A DNA stretch of 30,623 nt from an uncultured bacterium (GCA_937923585.1 CALDSM010000738.1:1-30623); one strand, 5' to 3'; shown: positions 1 to 8,441, counted from the stretch's first letter. Program-made: numbers and translations. Notes: generated by a model not told the origin, from the sequence alone.

Positions 1-48
1 TACGAGATCTGATCGTGACTGGAGTTCAGACGTGTGCTCTTCCGATCT
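1..48. other. Illumina TruSeq adapter remnant (non-genomic)
   Basis: Positions 15-48 match the TruSeq read-2 adapter stretch that begins GTGACTGGAGTTCAGACGTG and ends CTCTTCCGATCT. Positions 1-8 (TACGAGAT) are the tail of the P7 flow-cell sequence, and 9-14 (CTGATC) sit where the six-base index belongs; its reverse complement GATCAG is a standard TruSeq index. The segment is library adapter retained at the contig end. Genomic sequence begins at 49. Reading frames that start inside this block have no biological meaning. Confidence 0.97.
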
Positions 49-243
49 CTCGACCCCTGCGGGCACGAGAATCTTGCGAAGGATGCCCGTCGCGGTGGAT
101 TCGCACTCGACCTCGGCCTTGTCGGTTTGTATGGAAAAGAGCGGGTCACCCTCCTTGACGGGATCGCCCTCGTTCTTGAACCACTTTACGATTTCCGCCT
201 CTTCGACGGAGTTGCCCATCTTGGGCAGCACGATTTCCTGCAT
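49..243 (-). CDS. Lipoyl-domain protein, N-terminus only (2-oxoacid dehydrogenase E2 component or relative)
   Basis: Read from the ATG at 243, the 65 codons encode a biotinyl/lipoyl-attachment domain starting MQEIVLPKMGNSVEEAEIV. It carries the lipoylation hairpin QTDKAEVECES, in which Lys42 is the residue expected to bear lipoate. This is the standard N-terminus of dihydrolipoamide acyltransferases (E2) of pyruvate or branched-chain 2-oxoacid dehydrogenase complexes, which pass acyl groups from E1 to CoA. The reading frame is still open where the adapter begins, so the peripheral-subunit-binding and catalytic domains are missing because of the contig end, not a mutation. TDKA favours lipoyl over biotin attachment. 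Which complex it belongs to cannot be told from this fragment, and a stand-alone lipoyl or glycine-cleavage H-type protein is less likely. Confidence 0.85.
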
Positions 244-255
244 GACTCGTTCCTT

Positions 256-341
256 TATTCTTGCTCTTGCTCTTGCTCTTAATCTCAAACCCTGCCTCTT
301 GAAGAATTTAGAGCAAGAGCAAGATTAAGAGCAAGAGCAAG
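256..341. repeat. Palindrome family A: hexameric GAGCAA/TTGCTC inverted repeat
   Basis: The left arm (about 256-285) is repeated TTGCTC units followed by TTAATCTC. The right arm (310-341) is GAGCAAGAGCAAG, ATTAAG, then GAGCAAGAGCAAG. The arms are complementary around a loop of about 24 nt. A second copy with the same GATTAAG interruption lies at 21336-21455. It separates mtlD from the E2 gene; transcribed, it would form a long stem that could act as a terminator or RNA-stability element, which is inference. Confidence 0.8.
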
Positions 342-364
342 AAACCAATGCGGGTGGGCGTACC

Positions 365-1540
365 TTAATGTATCCAGCCTTCGCGGCGGAGTTGTTCATC
401 ACCGTCGGCAACCCACGCGATGACGGGGCTGCCGGCGTCAATCCGGCCAATCTCTTTCAGCACGGCCTCAACGCCGCCGCTGCGGTACAGTTCCCGCACG
501 CGGACGGCCCCGGGGTCGTTCGGATTCTCGTAGTGCATGGCAGCGGCGGCAATGAGTCCGATGTAGCGCGGGTCCACGCCCGCCTCCACGCACTGTCTGG
601 CCGAACCGATAATGCGGTCTTCCGGACCCAGCTTGCGCACGGGATCGCGGGCGACGCGCTCGACCTGGTCGGCCAGCGCCTTGTTGTGGTAGCGGCGCTC
701 AAGGTCCAACCGGTGCGCCTCAAGGTCGTGGCGGTCCAGGCCGCGGCGGCGGGCCAGCGCCTCGCAGCTTTCCGCCGTGGCGGCGGCCACCAGTTCGCGC
801 ACCTTTTCGTCGCGGATGGCCTGCCAGATGTATTCATGACCCCGCAGCCGTCCGAGGTAGGCCGTCGCCGCGTGGCTCAGGTTGTGTACAAACAGCTTGC
901 GCTCGACATAGGCCTCGAAATTGGAAATCGGCTTGAGATGGGCGATTTCCGGGAGGGGGCCGCGGAACGCGTCCCGGTCCACCGGCAGTTCGCAGTAGGG
1001 CTCGACGCAGACCAGCAGCGGGTCTTCCGCCTTCTGCGCCTCGGTCATCACGGGCACCATGCGCCCGATGGACGCCTCGACAAAACCCACCGACTTGTCC
1101 AGTGCGGCGTGGCACGGTTCTGGAAGCAGGGCGCGCACCCTCTCGCGCAAAAATGAACCCGCATGGATGAGGTTCTCGCAGACAATGACGTCGAGCGGCG
1201 GACCGTTCTGTTCAAAGCGCCGCTGCAGGCCCCTGGCCAGCGCGGGGACGATGTGGGGGAGGGCGTTCACGCCCACCGCCGTCGAGGCAATGTCCGCCGC
1301 CGCAATCACCTCCGCCACGGCATCCAGGTCGCGTCCGTTGACGGCATCCACATGCTCCACCAGGATGCCCACCGGGTTATCTTCCACGATGCGGATGGGG
1401 TAGGCGTTGCGGGTGTGCAGGGCTTCCACCACCGGTTCCACCACGTCCACAAAGACGGTCCGGTAACCCGATTCGAAGTAGAGCTGACCCAAGAAGCCGC
1501 GGCCAATATTGCCCGCGCCAAAATGCACCGCTGATTTCAA
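365..1540 (-). CDS. mtlD: Mannitol-1-phosphate 5-dehydrogenase (polyol-specific long-chain dehydrogenase family)
   Basis: The 391-residue product oxidises mannitol-1-phosphate to fructose-6-phosphate with NAD in the cytoplasm, or runs in reverse to make mannitol phosphate. A dinucleotide-binding loop, VHFGAGNIGRGF, is at the N-terminus. The family active-site signature K-x4-N-x2-H is seen in KLFVHNLSH, with Lys215, Asn220 and His223. Length agrees with the family (about 380). The start is a TTG at 1540 preceded by AGGAG at 7 nt; the frame stays open further upstream, but that part runs through a palindromic repeat and resembles no protein. It lies downstream of an organophosphate-type transporter and a rhamnosidase on the same strand, with a repeat in the 196-nt gap, so co-transcription is possible. 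No PTS genes are nearby, so the substrate probably arrives by another route. A related hexitol-phosphate or tagaturonate-type dehydrogenase is possible. Confidence 0.88.
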   Translation of the reverse strand: MKSAVHFGAGNIGRGFLGQLYFESGYRTVFVDVVEPVVEALHTRNAYPIRIVEDNPVGILVEHVDAVNGRDLDAVAEVIAAADIASTAVGVNALPHIVPALARGLQRRFEQNGPPLDVIVCENLIHAGSFLRERVRALLPEPCHAALDKSVGFVEASIGRMVPVMTEAQKAEDPLLVCVEPYCELPVDRDAFRGPLPEIAHLKPISNFEAYVERKLFVHNLSHAATAYLGRLRGHEYIWQAIRDEKVRELVAAATAESCEALARRRGLDRHDLEAHRLDLERRYHNKALADQVERVARDPVRKLGPEDRIIGSARQCVEAGVDPRYIGLIAAAAMHYENPNDPGAVRVRELYRSGGVEAVLKEIGRIDAGSPVIAWVADGDEQLRREGWIH

Positions 1541-1620
1541 AGCGATTCTCCTGAAGCGCCGCCGGACGGCGGAGCGCGGGAAGTATATCATGCGAAAAGG
1601 GTTAAAAGTTAGTCGGTCGG

Positions 1621-1733
1621 CACTGGGAGCGCCGGCGTCCCGCCGACTGTCTCCATGCGTCGCACGCAACCTGCCGCCATGAACCAGGAAAGCCGGCGGG
1701 ACGCCGGCGCTCCCAGTGGAGGCGCTCCCAGTG
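1621..1733. repeat. Palindrome family B: GCGCCGGCGTCCCGCCGG inverted repeat
   Basis: The left arm 1621-1648 (CACTGGGAGCGCCGGCGTCC...) is complementary to the right arm 1691-1718 with one mismatch, around a loop of about 42 nt. A partial third arm (GGCGCTCCCAGTG) follows at 1721-1733, just before the transporter stop codon. The core GCGGGACGCC is shared with family C. Confidence 0.85.
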
Positions 1734-1736
1734 ATG

Positions 1737-3335
1737 TTAATCCCGCTGTTTGGCGTTCCAGAGGAAGCAGGACAGGATGAGGCAGACCACGGCGGAGCCG
1801 AACCAGAAGGCCATGGCGTACTTGAAGTCATGCACCTGCGCGCCGCCCACAGTGATCTTGTTGCCCTCGATCAGCAGACCGCTGATCTTCTCCTGCATGG
1901 TGGCGCCGATGTAGCTGACCAGGCCGACCGTACCCATGGCCAGTCCGCTGGCTTTCTTCGAGCAGATGTCAATGGCGATAAGCCCGCCCAGGAAGGCGAT
2001 CAGGCAGCCGATGCCGATGCCGTAGATGGACGCGCCGATCAAATGCTCAATGCGGTAATTGCGGTACACGCGCAGCGCGCCGTCGGCGTCCACAATGCGG
2101 CATCCATGCCAGTTGGGCATCCAGCCGGGCATCCACGTGGGGGCGTTGACGACCCACTCGGGCATCTTGGTGTTCTTGACCGGCGCCACCACGGCCCCGT
2201 CGCCGGGATGAATCCCGAGGCCCTTGAGCGCGCTGAGGATTTCCGGGCTGACCACCCCGGGGTTGACGCCGGCGATCTGCGCGCGGTCAATCGTGCCGAC
2301 AAAGGTGGTGGGGGTCATGGCGAATATGCCCAGCCCGACCACCATGAAGATGCAGCAGGCGATGGTGACCACGCTGCGGCGCGCCTTGAACAGCAGGTCG
2401 GACACAAAGCCGGAGGCCAGCGTGCCCAGTGTCTCAAAGCACTTGGCCACAAAGAACAGCCCGCCCGCGGCCACGAGCGAGTAGTCCTTGGACTCCTGCA
2501 TGTACAGCGGGCCCCAGCTCGTCATGCCGTAGCGGGTCACATACATGCACAGCGAGGCAAAGCACACAATCCACACGTAGGGGTTGCGGAACACCTCGCG
2601 TTGCGCGCTGCCCACGGAGTGGCCGTCCATGGCGGCCATCTCGGCGTGGTCGTTGTGGTAGTCGGCGACGGCGGGCAGTCCGCAGGTGGTGGGCCGGTCG
2701 GCCAGCGTCCAGTACATGACCAGCCCGACGGCCGCGGCGAAGACCGCGGAGAAGAAGTAGCCGCTCTGCCAGCCCCACATGGTGACAATCACGGCGGTTC
2801 CGTACAGGCTGAAGCCCTCGCCGATGCTGTGGGAGCAGCTCCAGGCGCTGTAGTAGCGGCCGCGTTCGCGGTTGCTGAACCATTGGGAAAGGGCCACGCC
2901 GGAGGGCACCGCGCCCATGGACTGAAACCATCCGTGCAGCGCCCACAGCACCAGGAACAGCGTGTAATAATGGCTGAAACCGAAAAGAAACACCGTGGCC
3001 GCCACGAGCAGCAGGCCCGTGGGCATGAAGCGGCGCACGTTGGCGCGGTCGGCGAGAAAGCCGTTGGTGAACTTGCCCAGCGCGTAGGTGATGAGCATGA
3101 TCGCGCCGATATTGCCCATCTGGTTGGCGTCCAGCAGGCCGCCGTCAAGCATCTGCTTCTTCGTCACCGAGAACACCTGGCGGCACACGTAGAAGGTGCT
3201 GTAGCCGAACAGGATGGACAGGAACACGGACCAGCGCTTGAACCGGTACATACGCCGGACGCGCTCCTTGTCCTGGATGGGTGGCGCATCCTCGCCGGCC
3301 TTGAAGAAATTCAGGAACGAACCAATCACTGCCAT
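1737..3335 (-). CDS. MFS transporter, organophosphate:phosphate antiporter type (GlpT/UhpT/UhpC-like)
   Basis: The 532-residue product is a 12-helix inner-membrane carrier of the major facilitator superfamily. The N-terminal half has the organophosphate-antiporter look: RMYRFKRWSVFLSILFGYSTFYVCRQ, then TYALGKFTNGFLADR and ALHGWFQSMGAVPSG. Family members exchange sugar phosphates, glycerol-3-phosphate or phosphoglycerates for phosphate, or act as sensors like UhpC. The protein is about 80 residues longer than usual because of a hydrophilic, Trp/Pro-rich segment at roughly residues 342-427, with clusters such as WMPGWMPNWHG, between two late membrane helices. The start at 3335 has GGGAGAGG upstream; an extension to 3443 would run through a repeat. 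It lies between rhamnosidase (gap 120 nt) and mtlD (gap 196 nt), so import of a phosphorylated polyol or sugar would fit, but the substrate is not determined. Confidence 0.85.
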   Translation of the reverse strand: MAVIGSFLNFFKAGEDAPPIQDKERVRRMYRFKRWSVFLSILFGYSTFYVCRQVFSVTKKQMLDGGLLDANQMGNIGAIMLITYALGKFTNGFLADRANVRRFMPTGLLLVAATVFLFGFSHYYTLFLVLWALHGWFQSMGAVPSGVALSQWFSNRERGRYYSAWSCSHSIGEGFSLYGTAVIVTMWGWQSGYFFSAVFAAAVGLVMYWTLADRPTTCGLPAVADYHNDHAEMAAMDGHSVGSAQREVFRNPYVWIVCFASLCMYVTRYGMTSWGPLYMQESKDYSLVAAGGLFFVAKCFETLGTLASGFVSDLLFKARRSVVTIACCIFMVVGLGIFAMTPTTFVGTIDRAQIAGVNPGVVSPEILSALKGLGIHPGDGAVVAPVKNTKMPEWVVNAPTWMPGWMPNWHGCRIVDADGALRVYRNYRIEHLIGASIYGIGIGCLIAFLGGLIAIDICSKKASGLAMGTVGLVSYIGATMQEKISGLLIEGNKITVGGAQVHDFKYAMAFWFGSAVVCLILSCFLWNAKQRD

Positions 3336-3356
3336 AAGACCTCTCCCGAGTCCTTG

Positions 3357-3438
3357 CCCGTATCGCAGGCGTCCCGCCTGCCCTGTCTTGTCACAGCTTC
3401 GTGGCCCCGCGTGGCAGGCGGGACGCCTGCGGTACGGG
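3357..3438. repeat. Palindrome family C: GGCAGGCGGGACGCCTGCGG inverted repeat
   Basis: The left arm 3357-3382 (CCCGTATCGCAGGCGTCCCG...) is complementary to the right arm 3413-3438 with one mismatch, with a 30-nt loop. It fills the gap between the rhamnosidase and transporter genes. A single diverged arm recurs at 12596-12620. Confidence 0.85.
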
Positions 3439-3455
3439 ACCACCTGCCATGGCCG

Positions 3456-5870
3456 TCACTGCGTTATGCGACTCTGGCCGGATTGTACCGCTTTCCGCAC
3501 CCCGCCGGAAAGCACCACCTCGCCGGTGACGCCCTCGGGCAGGGTTACGTTCACCGCCAGCGTTGCGCCGCTTTCCCAGCGCACCCGGATGTCGCCGTGC
3601 GGCGTGGGTACCACGCCCTCCGCCCAGGAGAGACCGACCGTGCGCGGCTCGATGATCACTTTCGCGAAACCCGGCGCGGCGGGACGCACGCCCAGGACCA
3701 TTTCCATGAGGCGGTAGGTGGGCGTGGCGGACCAGGCATGGCACTCGCTGCGCGGCGCTTCGGGCGTCTCCCACCAGGTCGAGGTGCCGAGGTCGAGCAT
3801 GCCCTGCCAGCGGTCGAGATCCTTGATGACGTACTCCGGCTTGCCCAGTTTCTCCGCGGCCTCGTGCAGGTAATGGGCGAAGTAGAACGTGGTGCCGCGC
3901 AGCGCTTTGTCGGTGAACAGCCGTTCGGAGATGCGCCTGCCGCGCGCCTCGTCGGCAAAACCGAAGAGCACGGCAAACACGTTGACGTGCTGGCTGAAGG
4001 TCTTGGTGGCGATGCCGTCGCGGTAGAGACCGGCCTGCTCGTCCCACACCCGCTGGTTGACGTTTGTCATGACCTGCTCCGAAAGGGCGCGGTAGCGCTG
4101 CGCCGTGAGCGGGTCGTTGAGCGCCTCGAAAAGCCCGACCGCGAGGTCGAGCGCGCCCTTGTAGTGCATGGTGCTGACGGAGCAGTTCTCCGCATCCGCG
4201 TCGGGCACGCCGCTCTTCTCGTAGGTCCAGTCGTAGAAGTTCCAGTAGGGCAGGTTGGAGACAAAGCCCTGGTCCGTGATGTGGCGCTCGTAGAAGCGCA
4301 GGATGTTGTCCACCGTGTGAATGCTTTCGCGGACCAGTTCCAGGTCGCCCGTGTGCCGGTAGTAGTCGTCAAGCATCTGTATCCAGCAGAGCGAGTAGCC
4401 GGGGATGACCTGGAACGTGTGGTTCGGGTAGCGCGACTGAATGAGCCCCTCGGGCAGGGCAGACGCCTGCAACTGGCGGACGGCGTTGGCCAGCAGCCGG
4501 GCGTCACCCGAGGCGTAGAGGCTGATCAGTCCCTGGATGCGCGTGTCGCCGCCGTACTGGAGCCGCTCGTAGTAGGGGCAGTCCTGGAAGGTGTCAAAGG
4601 CGCACATGCGCTGCGTGTACCAGCCGGTCTGCCAGATCTGGTTGAGCTTCTCGTCGGAGCAGGCAAACTTGCCGCGCTCGACGAAGGGATAGCCGGTCCA
4701 GCGGTAGGTCAGGCCGTGGAGCGTGAACGGCCCGGTCGCATGCACCGCGACCCGTATGAAGCGGAAGGTGCGCTGGATAAACGGTTCATAGGTCTGCCGC
4801 CCGTCGCGCAGGGTGTAGGTGTCGTTGGAGCCCTCCACGCGCAGGTCGCCCAGCACGTCGCGCCGGGCCTTGTCGCCGTCCTTCATGGGCGCTTCGGCGT
4901 ACATGACCTCCACGGCGTCGCCCGCCGCGCCCTCAATATCCACCGAGACGTACCCGTTCACGAGGCGTCCCGCGTCGAGCACGAGGTAATGGGTCTTGCC
5001 GTCGGCGGGCGCCGTGAACGGCAGTGACGGAACGGCCTGATCCGCCTCCACCTTGAAGGCAAAGGGCGGAGTCTCCCGCTTGCCGTCCACCACGCCCGAC
5101 TGCACCGGCGTGCAAGACTCCGCGGGCCGCATCTCGGGGCTGGGGATGCGGCGGGGATAGAGTTTCCAGGGCGTGTAGGTGTCCGTGTGGTCACCCCATT
5201 TCTCGGCGCGGCACAGCGTGCGTGCGGGCGTCCACGTGCTGTCGTCGAAAGCGGCCTGCTCAAAGCCGGCCGGCAGCACGCGCCCGTCCACGCGCTCATA
5301 CCAGAATGCGGCGCCGCCGCCGCGCGTGTTCTCCGGACCGCCGCCCGCATGGGCGGGACTGATGAGCGCACGCCAGCGGGCGTCGGACTTCAGTTCAGGC
5401 GAATCAAAGAGAAACGCGGGGCGGGCGCTCATCTGGAAATACGGAATCTCGTTGGTCTCCAGCCCCCAGTACATCACCATGACCGCGATGGTGTTCTCGC
5501 CCTTGACGATGACGTCGGACAGATCGAGCGTGTCATAGACATGGTGCTGGGTGTCAAAGCGGGCCGGGCCGCGAAAGACCTCTTTGCCGTTCACGAACAG
5601 AAGGTACTGGCTGTCGCCGGTGACGTAGGTGCGCTTGAACGACTCCGGGTGTTCCGCAGTGAACTTGCGGCGCAGGTAGAACGCCTGGCCCACGGCGTCC
5701 GAATGGAGGTCGGGGCCGGGTGCGATCCATTCCGCCTCAAACGTGTCCGGCTTGGGTTCAAGCACCAGCAACGGGCTGCCTGTGGTGAGTTCCTGCGCCC
5801 AAACCGGCGCATTGGCCACCGCGGCGAGCACCAGCGCGCACCCGGCCAGCGTCATGAGAGAAGATTGCAT
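3456..5870 (-). CDS. Secreted alpha-L-rhamnosidase-like glycoside hydrolase (GH78 type)
   Basis: The 804-residue protein has a Sec signal peptide (MQSSLMTLAGCALVLAAVANAPVWA, probable cleavage before QE). It then has beta-sandwich domains of the GH78 kind: FKRTYVTGDSQYLLFVNGKE, where the protein folds like a carbohydrate-binding jelly roll, and YLVLDAGRLVNGYVSVDIEG. An (alpha/alpha)6 barrel follows. The barrel contains QDCPYYERLQYGGDTR at residues 429-444, aligning with the GH78 acid motif; Glu435 and Asp442 are the likely key acids. The C-terminal ECHAWSATPTYRLMEMVLGV and jelly roll are also typical. It would release terminal rhamnose from plant or bacterial glycans in the periplasm or outside. 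The start at 5870 is preceded by GGAGG at about 8 nt; an ATG at 5900 is possible but would spoil the signal peptide. Specificity for rhamnose rather than a related sugar is inferred from family only. Confidence 0.85.
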   Translation of the reverse strand: MQSSLMTLAGCALVLAAVANAPVWAQELTTGSPLLVLEPKPDTFEAEWIAPGPDLHSDAVGQAFYLRRKFTAEHPESFKRTYVTGDSQYLLFVNGKEVFRGPARFDTQHHVYDTLDLSDVIVKGENTIAVMVMYWGLETNEIPYFQMSARPAFLFDSPELKSDARWRALISPAHAGGGPENTRGGGAAFWYERVDGRVLPAGFEQAAFDDSTWTPARTLCRAEKWGDHTDTYTPWKLYPRRIPSPEMRPAESCTPVQSGVVDGKRETPPFAFKVEADQAVPSLPFTAPADGKTHYLVLDAGRLVNGYVSVDIEGAAGDAVEVMYAEAPMKDGDKARRDVLGDLRVEGSNDTYTLRDGRQTYEPFIQRTFRFIRVAVHATGPFTLHGLTYRWTGYPFVERGKFACSDEKLNQIWQTGWYTQRMCAFDTFQDCPYYERLQYGGDTRIQGLISLYASGDARLLANAVRQLQASALPEGLIQSRYPNHTFQVIPGYSLCWIQMLDDYYRHTGDLELVRESIHTVDNILRFYERHITDQGFVSNLPYWNFYDWTYEKSGVPDADAENCSVSTMHYKGALDLAVGLFEALNDPLTAQRYRALSEQVMTNVNQRVWDEQAGLYRDGIATKTFSQHVNVFAVLFGFADEARGRRISERLFTDKALRGTTFYFAHYLHEAAEKLGKPEYVIKDLDRWQGMLDLGTSTWWETPEAPRSECHAWSATPTYRLMEMVLGVRPAAPGFAKVIIEPRTVGLSWAEGVVPTPHGDIRVRWESGATLAVNVTLPEGVTGEVVLSGGVRKAVQSGQSRITQ

Positions 5871-5961
5871 GGGAAGACCTCCAGATGGGAATGCGGACAT
5901 CCTGTCCCCTGGCGCGGGACCACCCGATTATAGCGAAGGCACCGGGGCATAGAAAACAGCT

Positions 5962-6030
5962 TTAAACGGGGACAGTCACCATTTAAAGGCCCTTGAGCTT
6001 CTCAAATAAACGGTGACTGTCCCCGTTTAA
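5962..6030. repeat. Palindrome family D: TAAACGGTGACTGTCCCCGT inverted repeat
   Basis: The left arm 5962-5985 and right arm 6007-6030 are complementary with one mismatch, leaving a 21-nt loop. The TAA stop codon of the DUF4838 gene (6029-6027) lies inside the right arm, so the repeat overlaps the end of the coding sequence. A diverged relative is at 21214-21277. Confidence 0.88.
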
Positions 6031-8345
6031 GGCCTGTTTGGGCTCCAGAGGAAGACACGGCGGTGGAGGCCGCCGCGGGCGTTGCGGCCCGGGTCAAGCG
6101 TCTTTATCAGCATCGCGGCGTGGTTCTTTTCGCCGGGACGGATTTGCTTTGTGACATCTATGTCCAGAAGCCCTTTTGTGTCCTGATGGTCCTCGTGGTT
6201 CACGAGTTGGTTGTTGACCCATACCCACAGTTCGGCGCTGTACACCCCGCCGAAGGTCAAGGTGAGCGGTCTCCCGGCGGCGCTGGCGGGCACATCAAAG
6301 TCACTGCGGTACCAGGCCTTGCCGGTCACACCGTAGCCCTTCTCGTCCTGTTTGCCCTGCGCCTCCCAGTAGAGTGTGGTGTCGAGCTCGTCCCAGTCGC
6401 CTTTGGTTTCCGGCGTGTACCAGCGGTAAAAGACGCCGATGTCCTCCGGGTCGCGGCGCCACTGCCATTCGCGCGGCGTCATGGCGATCAGCGTGCCGTT
6501 CGTTCCGTTGACGCGGTCGGCCAGTTCCTGCCAGGTTTCGCGGTACCATTCGGGCGCGCCGTGTCCGTCGCGGCACCATTCGGGAGTGACCGGGAGCAGT
6601 GCCGGGGTGACGGCGCACAGTTCGCGGCGCAGGCGGAGCATTTCGTCCGCCTTTTCCACGGCCCCTGTGAAGTTCGCGTCGGCGCCGCGTTCCTCCATGG
6701 CGAGATGGGCCTGGGTGTGTTGGTGCACCAGGTCGAGCACGCGCACGCGGGCCGCTTCGGGACGGTTCGCCGTTTGCTGCACCGCATCTTCCATCAATCG
6801 GTCGAGCTTCTTCATCACGGCAGGCGTGCAGATGGCGCGCCAGGGCACCATGCGGCCGAAGGTCTCGTGGATGGCGCAGTCGTCCACGGCGTGCTCCATG
6901 GTCCAGATGTACTTCTCAATGGGCTTGGCGGCGGCGCCATAGAACTGTTCGCAGTAGTCGCGCACCAGCGCCTTCACATCGGCGTCGGCGTCCCACATGA
7001 GCCGCGCGCGGATGTAGTAGTTCAGGTGGGTGACCATCCAGCAGTTCTGGCCCTCGGTCCAGAATCCCCAAACGCCCCGATCCTTGAAATAACGGAAGTC
7101 CCGCTCCAGATTGTGCAGCATGGGGAACGGCATGCCGTCGAGCGATTTGCCCGGGTCATAGTCGTAGATGAACACGCAGCGCAGCTTCTCGGTCCACTGA
7201 TCGAGCACGGCCTTGTACAACTGGCGCTGCCAGCATTTGGGGTCGCCGATGGAATGAAAGGTGCAGGAGTCGAGCATGGCCGACTGGATGCCCAGATTCG
7301 GGCTGAGTTCGTCAATGCCCTCGGGGATGCGCACGCGGTTGGCGTAGCCGTTGGTCAGCAGCCAGCGGTCGGGGAACTCTTTGTTCACTTCTTTCGCCAC
7401 CGCGTTGGCGAACCGGAACCACACGTCGCTCAGGCTCGGCTCGCCGTAGCCTTTCCCGCAAAAATTGGGACTCGATTCCTGGCATCGCTCACAGAAGCAC
7501 TGCGGATGCCCGTCCGGCGGCGCAAACCCAAAGGTCACGAGATTGGGGTCGGCGCGAAAGGCAGCCTTGATTGTCTCCGCCGCAATGGTCACCGCCTCGG
7601 GTTCGGTGAGGCAGAGCATCTCCCTGTCCCGCTCGCCCTTCTTGTTGATGGCGTAGATGTTGGGATGGTCCGCGAAATACTGGTCGGCGGGGGCAAGCCG
7701 CGTGATGCTTCCGTCGCCCGGCAGGCTCAGCTTGGCGAGCGAGTTCATCCGGTTGCGGTCCATCCACGTCGTGTATTCTTGGCCCTCGTTGCCCTGCACG
7801 GGCATCCAGCCGGAATACCAGATGTTGCGAAACCGGAAGTCGGGCTGTTCGCGCACGTCCATGCCGGGAACTTCGATGGTTTCCTGCTTGGGGATCACCT
7901 CGCCGAACACACCGGGAAAGAACCAGCGGCAGCCCAGCCGTTCCAGGAAATCGTCCACTGCGTAGACCGTTCCCCGGTAGAACGGATGCTCATTGCCGGC
8001 CAGCACCACGGTGTCGCCCGTGACCCGGATGCGGTATTCCTCCTCGTTCATGGCGTTGGTGAAGCGCGGCGGGATGTCCACGCCCACGCGGCGCGCGGTG
8101 GGGCCGTTGCCCACCGCGATGCATGGCCCGGAGACCGGCACGGCGTCGTCGCGGATGTCGAGTTTGGCGCCGCTGATGCGCTGGAGGTAGTCCTGCAGGA
8201 GGGTGGCCGCCTCACGCACCTGGTCCGGCGCCTGCGCGGGGACGACGATGACCGCCTTGGGCTGGCCCTTTTCCACGAGTATGACGCCGGCCGTGGCGTT
8301 CAACGCGCCCAGCAATGCCACAACCAGTACTATCCCTGTTTTCAT
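6027..8345 (-). CDS. Secreted DUF4838-type protein (alpha-glucuronidase-like fold)
   Basis: The 772-residue product starts with a signal peptide (MKTGIVLVVALLGALNATAG). Residues about 20-150 form the small alpha/beta domain seen at the front of GH20/GH67-type enzymes (REAATLLQDYLQRISGAKLDI, then YAVDDFLERLGCRWFFPGVFGEVIP). The central part, roughly 190-500, is the DUF4838 region with its cysteine cluster CFCERC (Cys283, Cys285, Cys288) in GHPQCFCERCQ. The C-terminal part, about 610-770, is a jelly-roll sugar-binding-like domain (GKAWYRSDFDVPAS, VYSAELWVWVNNQLV). DUF4838 proteins are common next to glycan-degradation genes but have no proven reaction. The start at 8345 follows GGGAG. The stop codon lies in a palindromic repeat, so the last residues (SPNRP) may owe their present form to that insertion. 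Confidence 0.82.
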   Translation of the reverse strand: MKTGIVLVVALLGALNATAGVILVEKGQPKAVIVVPAQAPDQVREAATLLQDYLQRISGAKLDIRDDAVPVSGPCIAVGNGPTARRVGVDIPPRFTNAMNEEEYRIRVTGDTVVLAGNEHPFYRGTVYAVDDFLERLGCRWFFPGVFGEVIPKQETIEVPGMDVREQPDFRFRNIWYSGWMPVQGNEGQEYTTWMDRNRMNSLAKLSLPGDGSITRLAPADQYFADHPNIYAINKKGERDREMLCLTEPEAVTIAAETIKAAFRADPNLVTFGFAPPDGHPQCFCERCQESSPNFCGKGYGEPSLSDVWFRFANAVAKEVNKEFPDRWLLTNGYANRVRIPEGIDELSPNLGIQSAMLDSCTFHSIGDPKCWQRQLYKAVLDQWTEKLRCVFIYDYDPGKSLDGMPFPMLHNLERDFRYFKDRGVWGFWTEGQNCWMVTHLNYYIRARLMWDADADVKALVRDYCEQFYGAAAKPIEKYIWTMEHAVDDCAIHETFGRMVPWRAICTPAVMKKLDRLMEDAVQQTANRPEAARVRVLDLVHQHTQAHLAMEERGADANFTGAVEKADEMLRLRRELCAVTPALLPVTPEWCRDGHGAPEWYRETWQELADRVNGTNGTLIAMTPREWQWRRDPEDIGVFYRWYTPETKGDWDELDTTLYWEAQGKQDEKGYGVTGKAWYRSDFDVPASAAGRPLTLTFGGVYSAELWVWVNNQLVNHEDHQDTKGLLDIDVTKQIRPGEKNHAAMLIKTLDPGRNARGGLHRRVFLWSPNRP

Positions 8346-8441
8346 CGCGATATCTCCCTGCTGTCATACCTGCCGTGTTTGTATTTGTAGTCCGTAATCC
8401 TGTGGCACATTGGCCGGCCGGTGCAATAACCAATCCCGTCT

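Noticed and set aside
32..328. Open frames on the + strand at the left edge
   Set aside because: They begin inside the adapter and run antisense to the lipoyl-domain gene and then through the GAGCAA/TTGCTC repeat.
1541..1831. N-terminal extension of MtlD to 488 residues
   Set aside because: The added residues are translated from a family B palindrome and the end of the transporter gene. A TTG with AGGAG at the correct distance and the conserved VHFGAGNIGRGF start at 1540 are much better.
1716..5027. A 1103-codon open frame on the + strand
   Set aside because: It lies antisense to the MFS transporter and rhamnosidase genes, has no recognisable domain and is rich in His/Gly/Ala/Val/Arg. It arises because the high-GC genes on the other strand leave few stop codons.
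6063..8390. A 775-codon open frame on the + strand
   Set aside because: It is antisense to the DUF4838 gene, which has a signal peptide, known domains and a ribosome site; the + frame has none of these.
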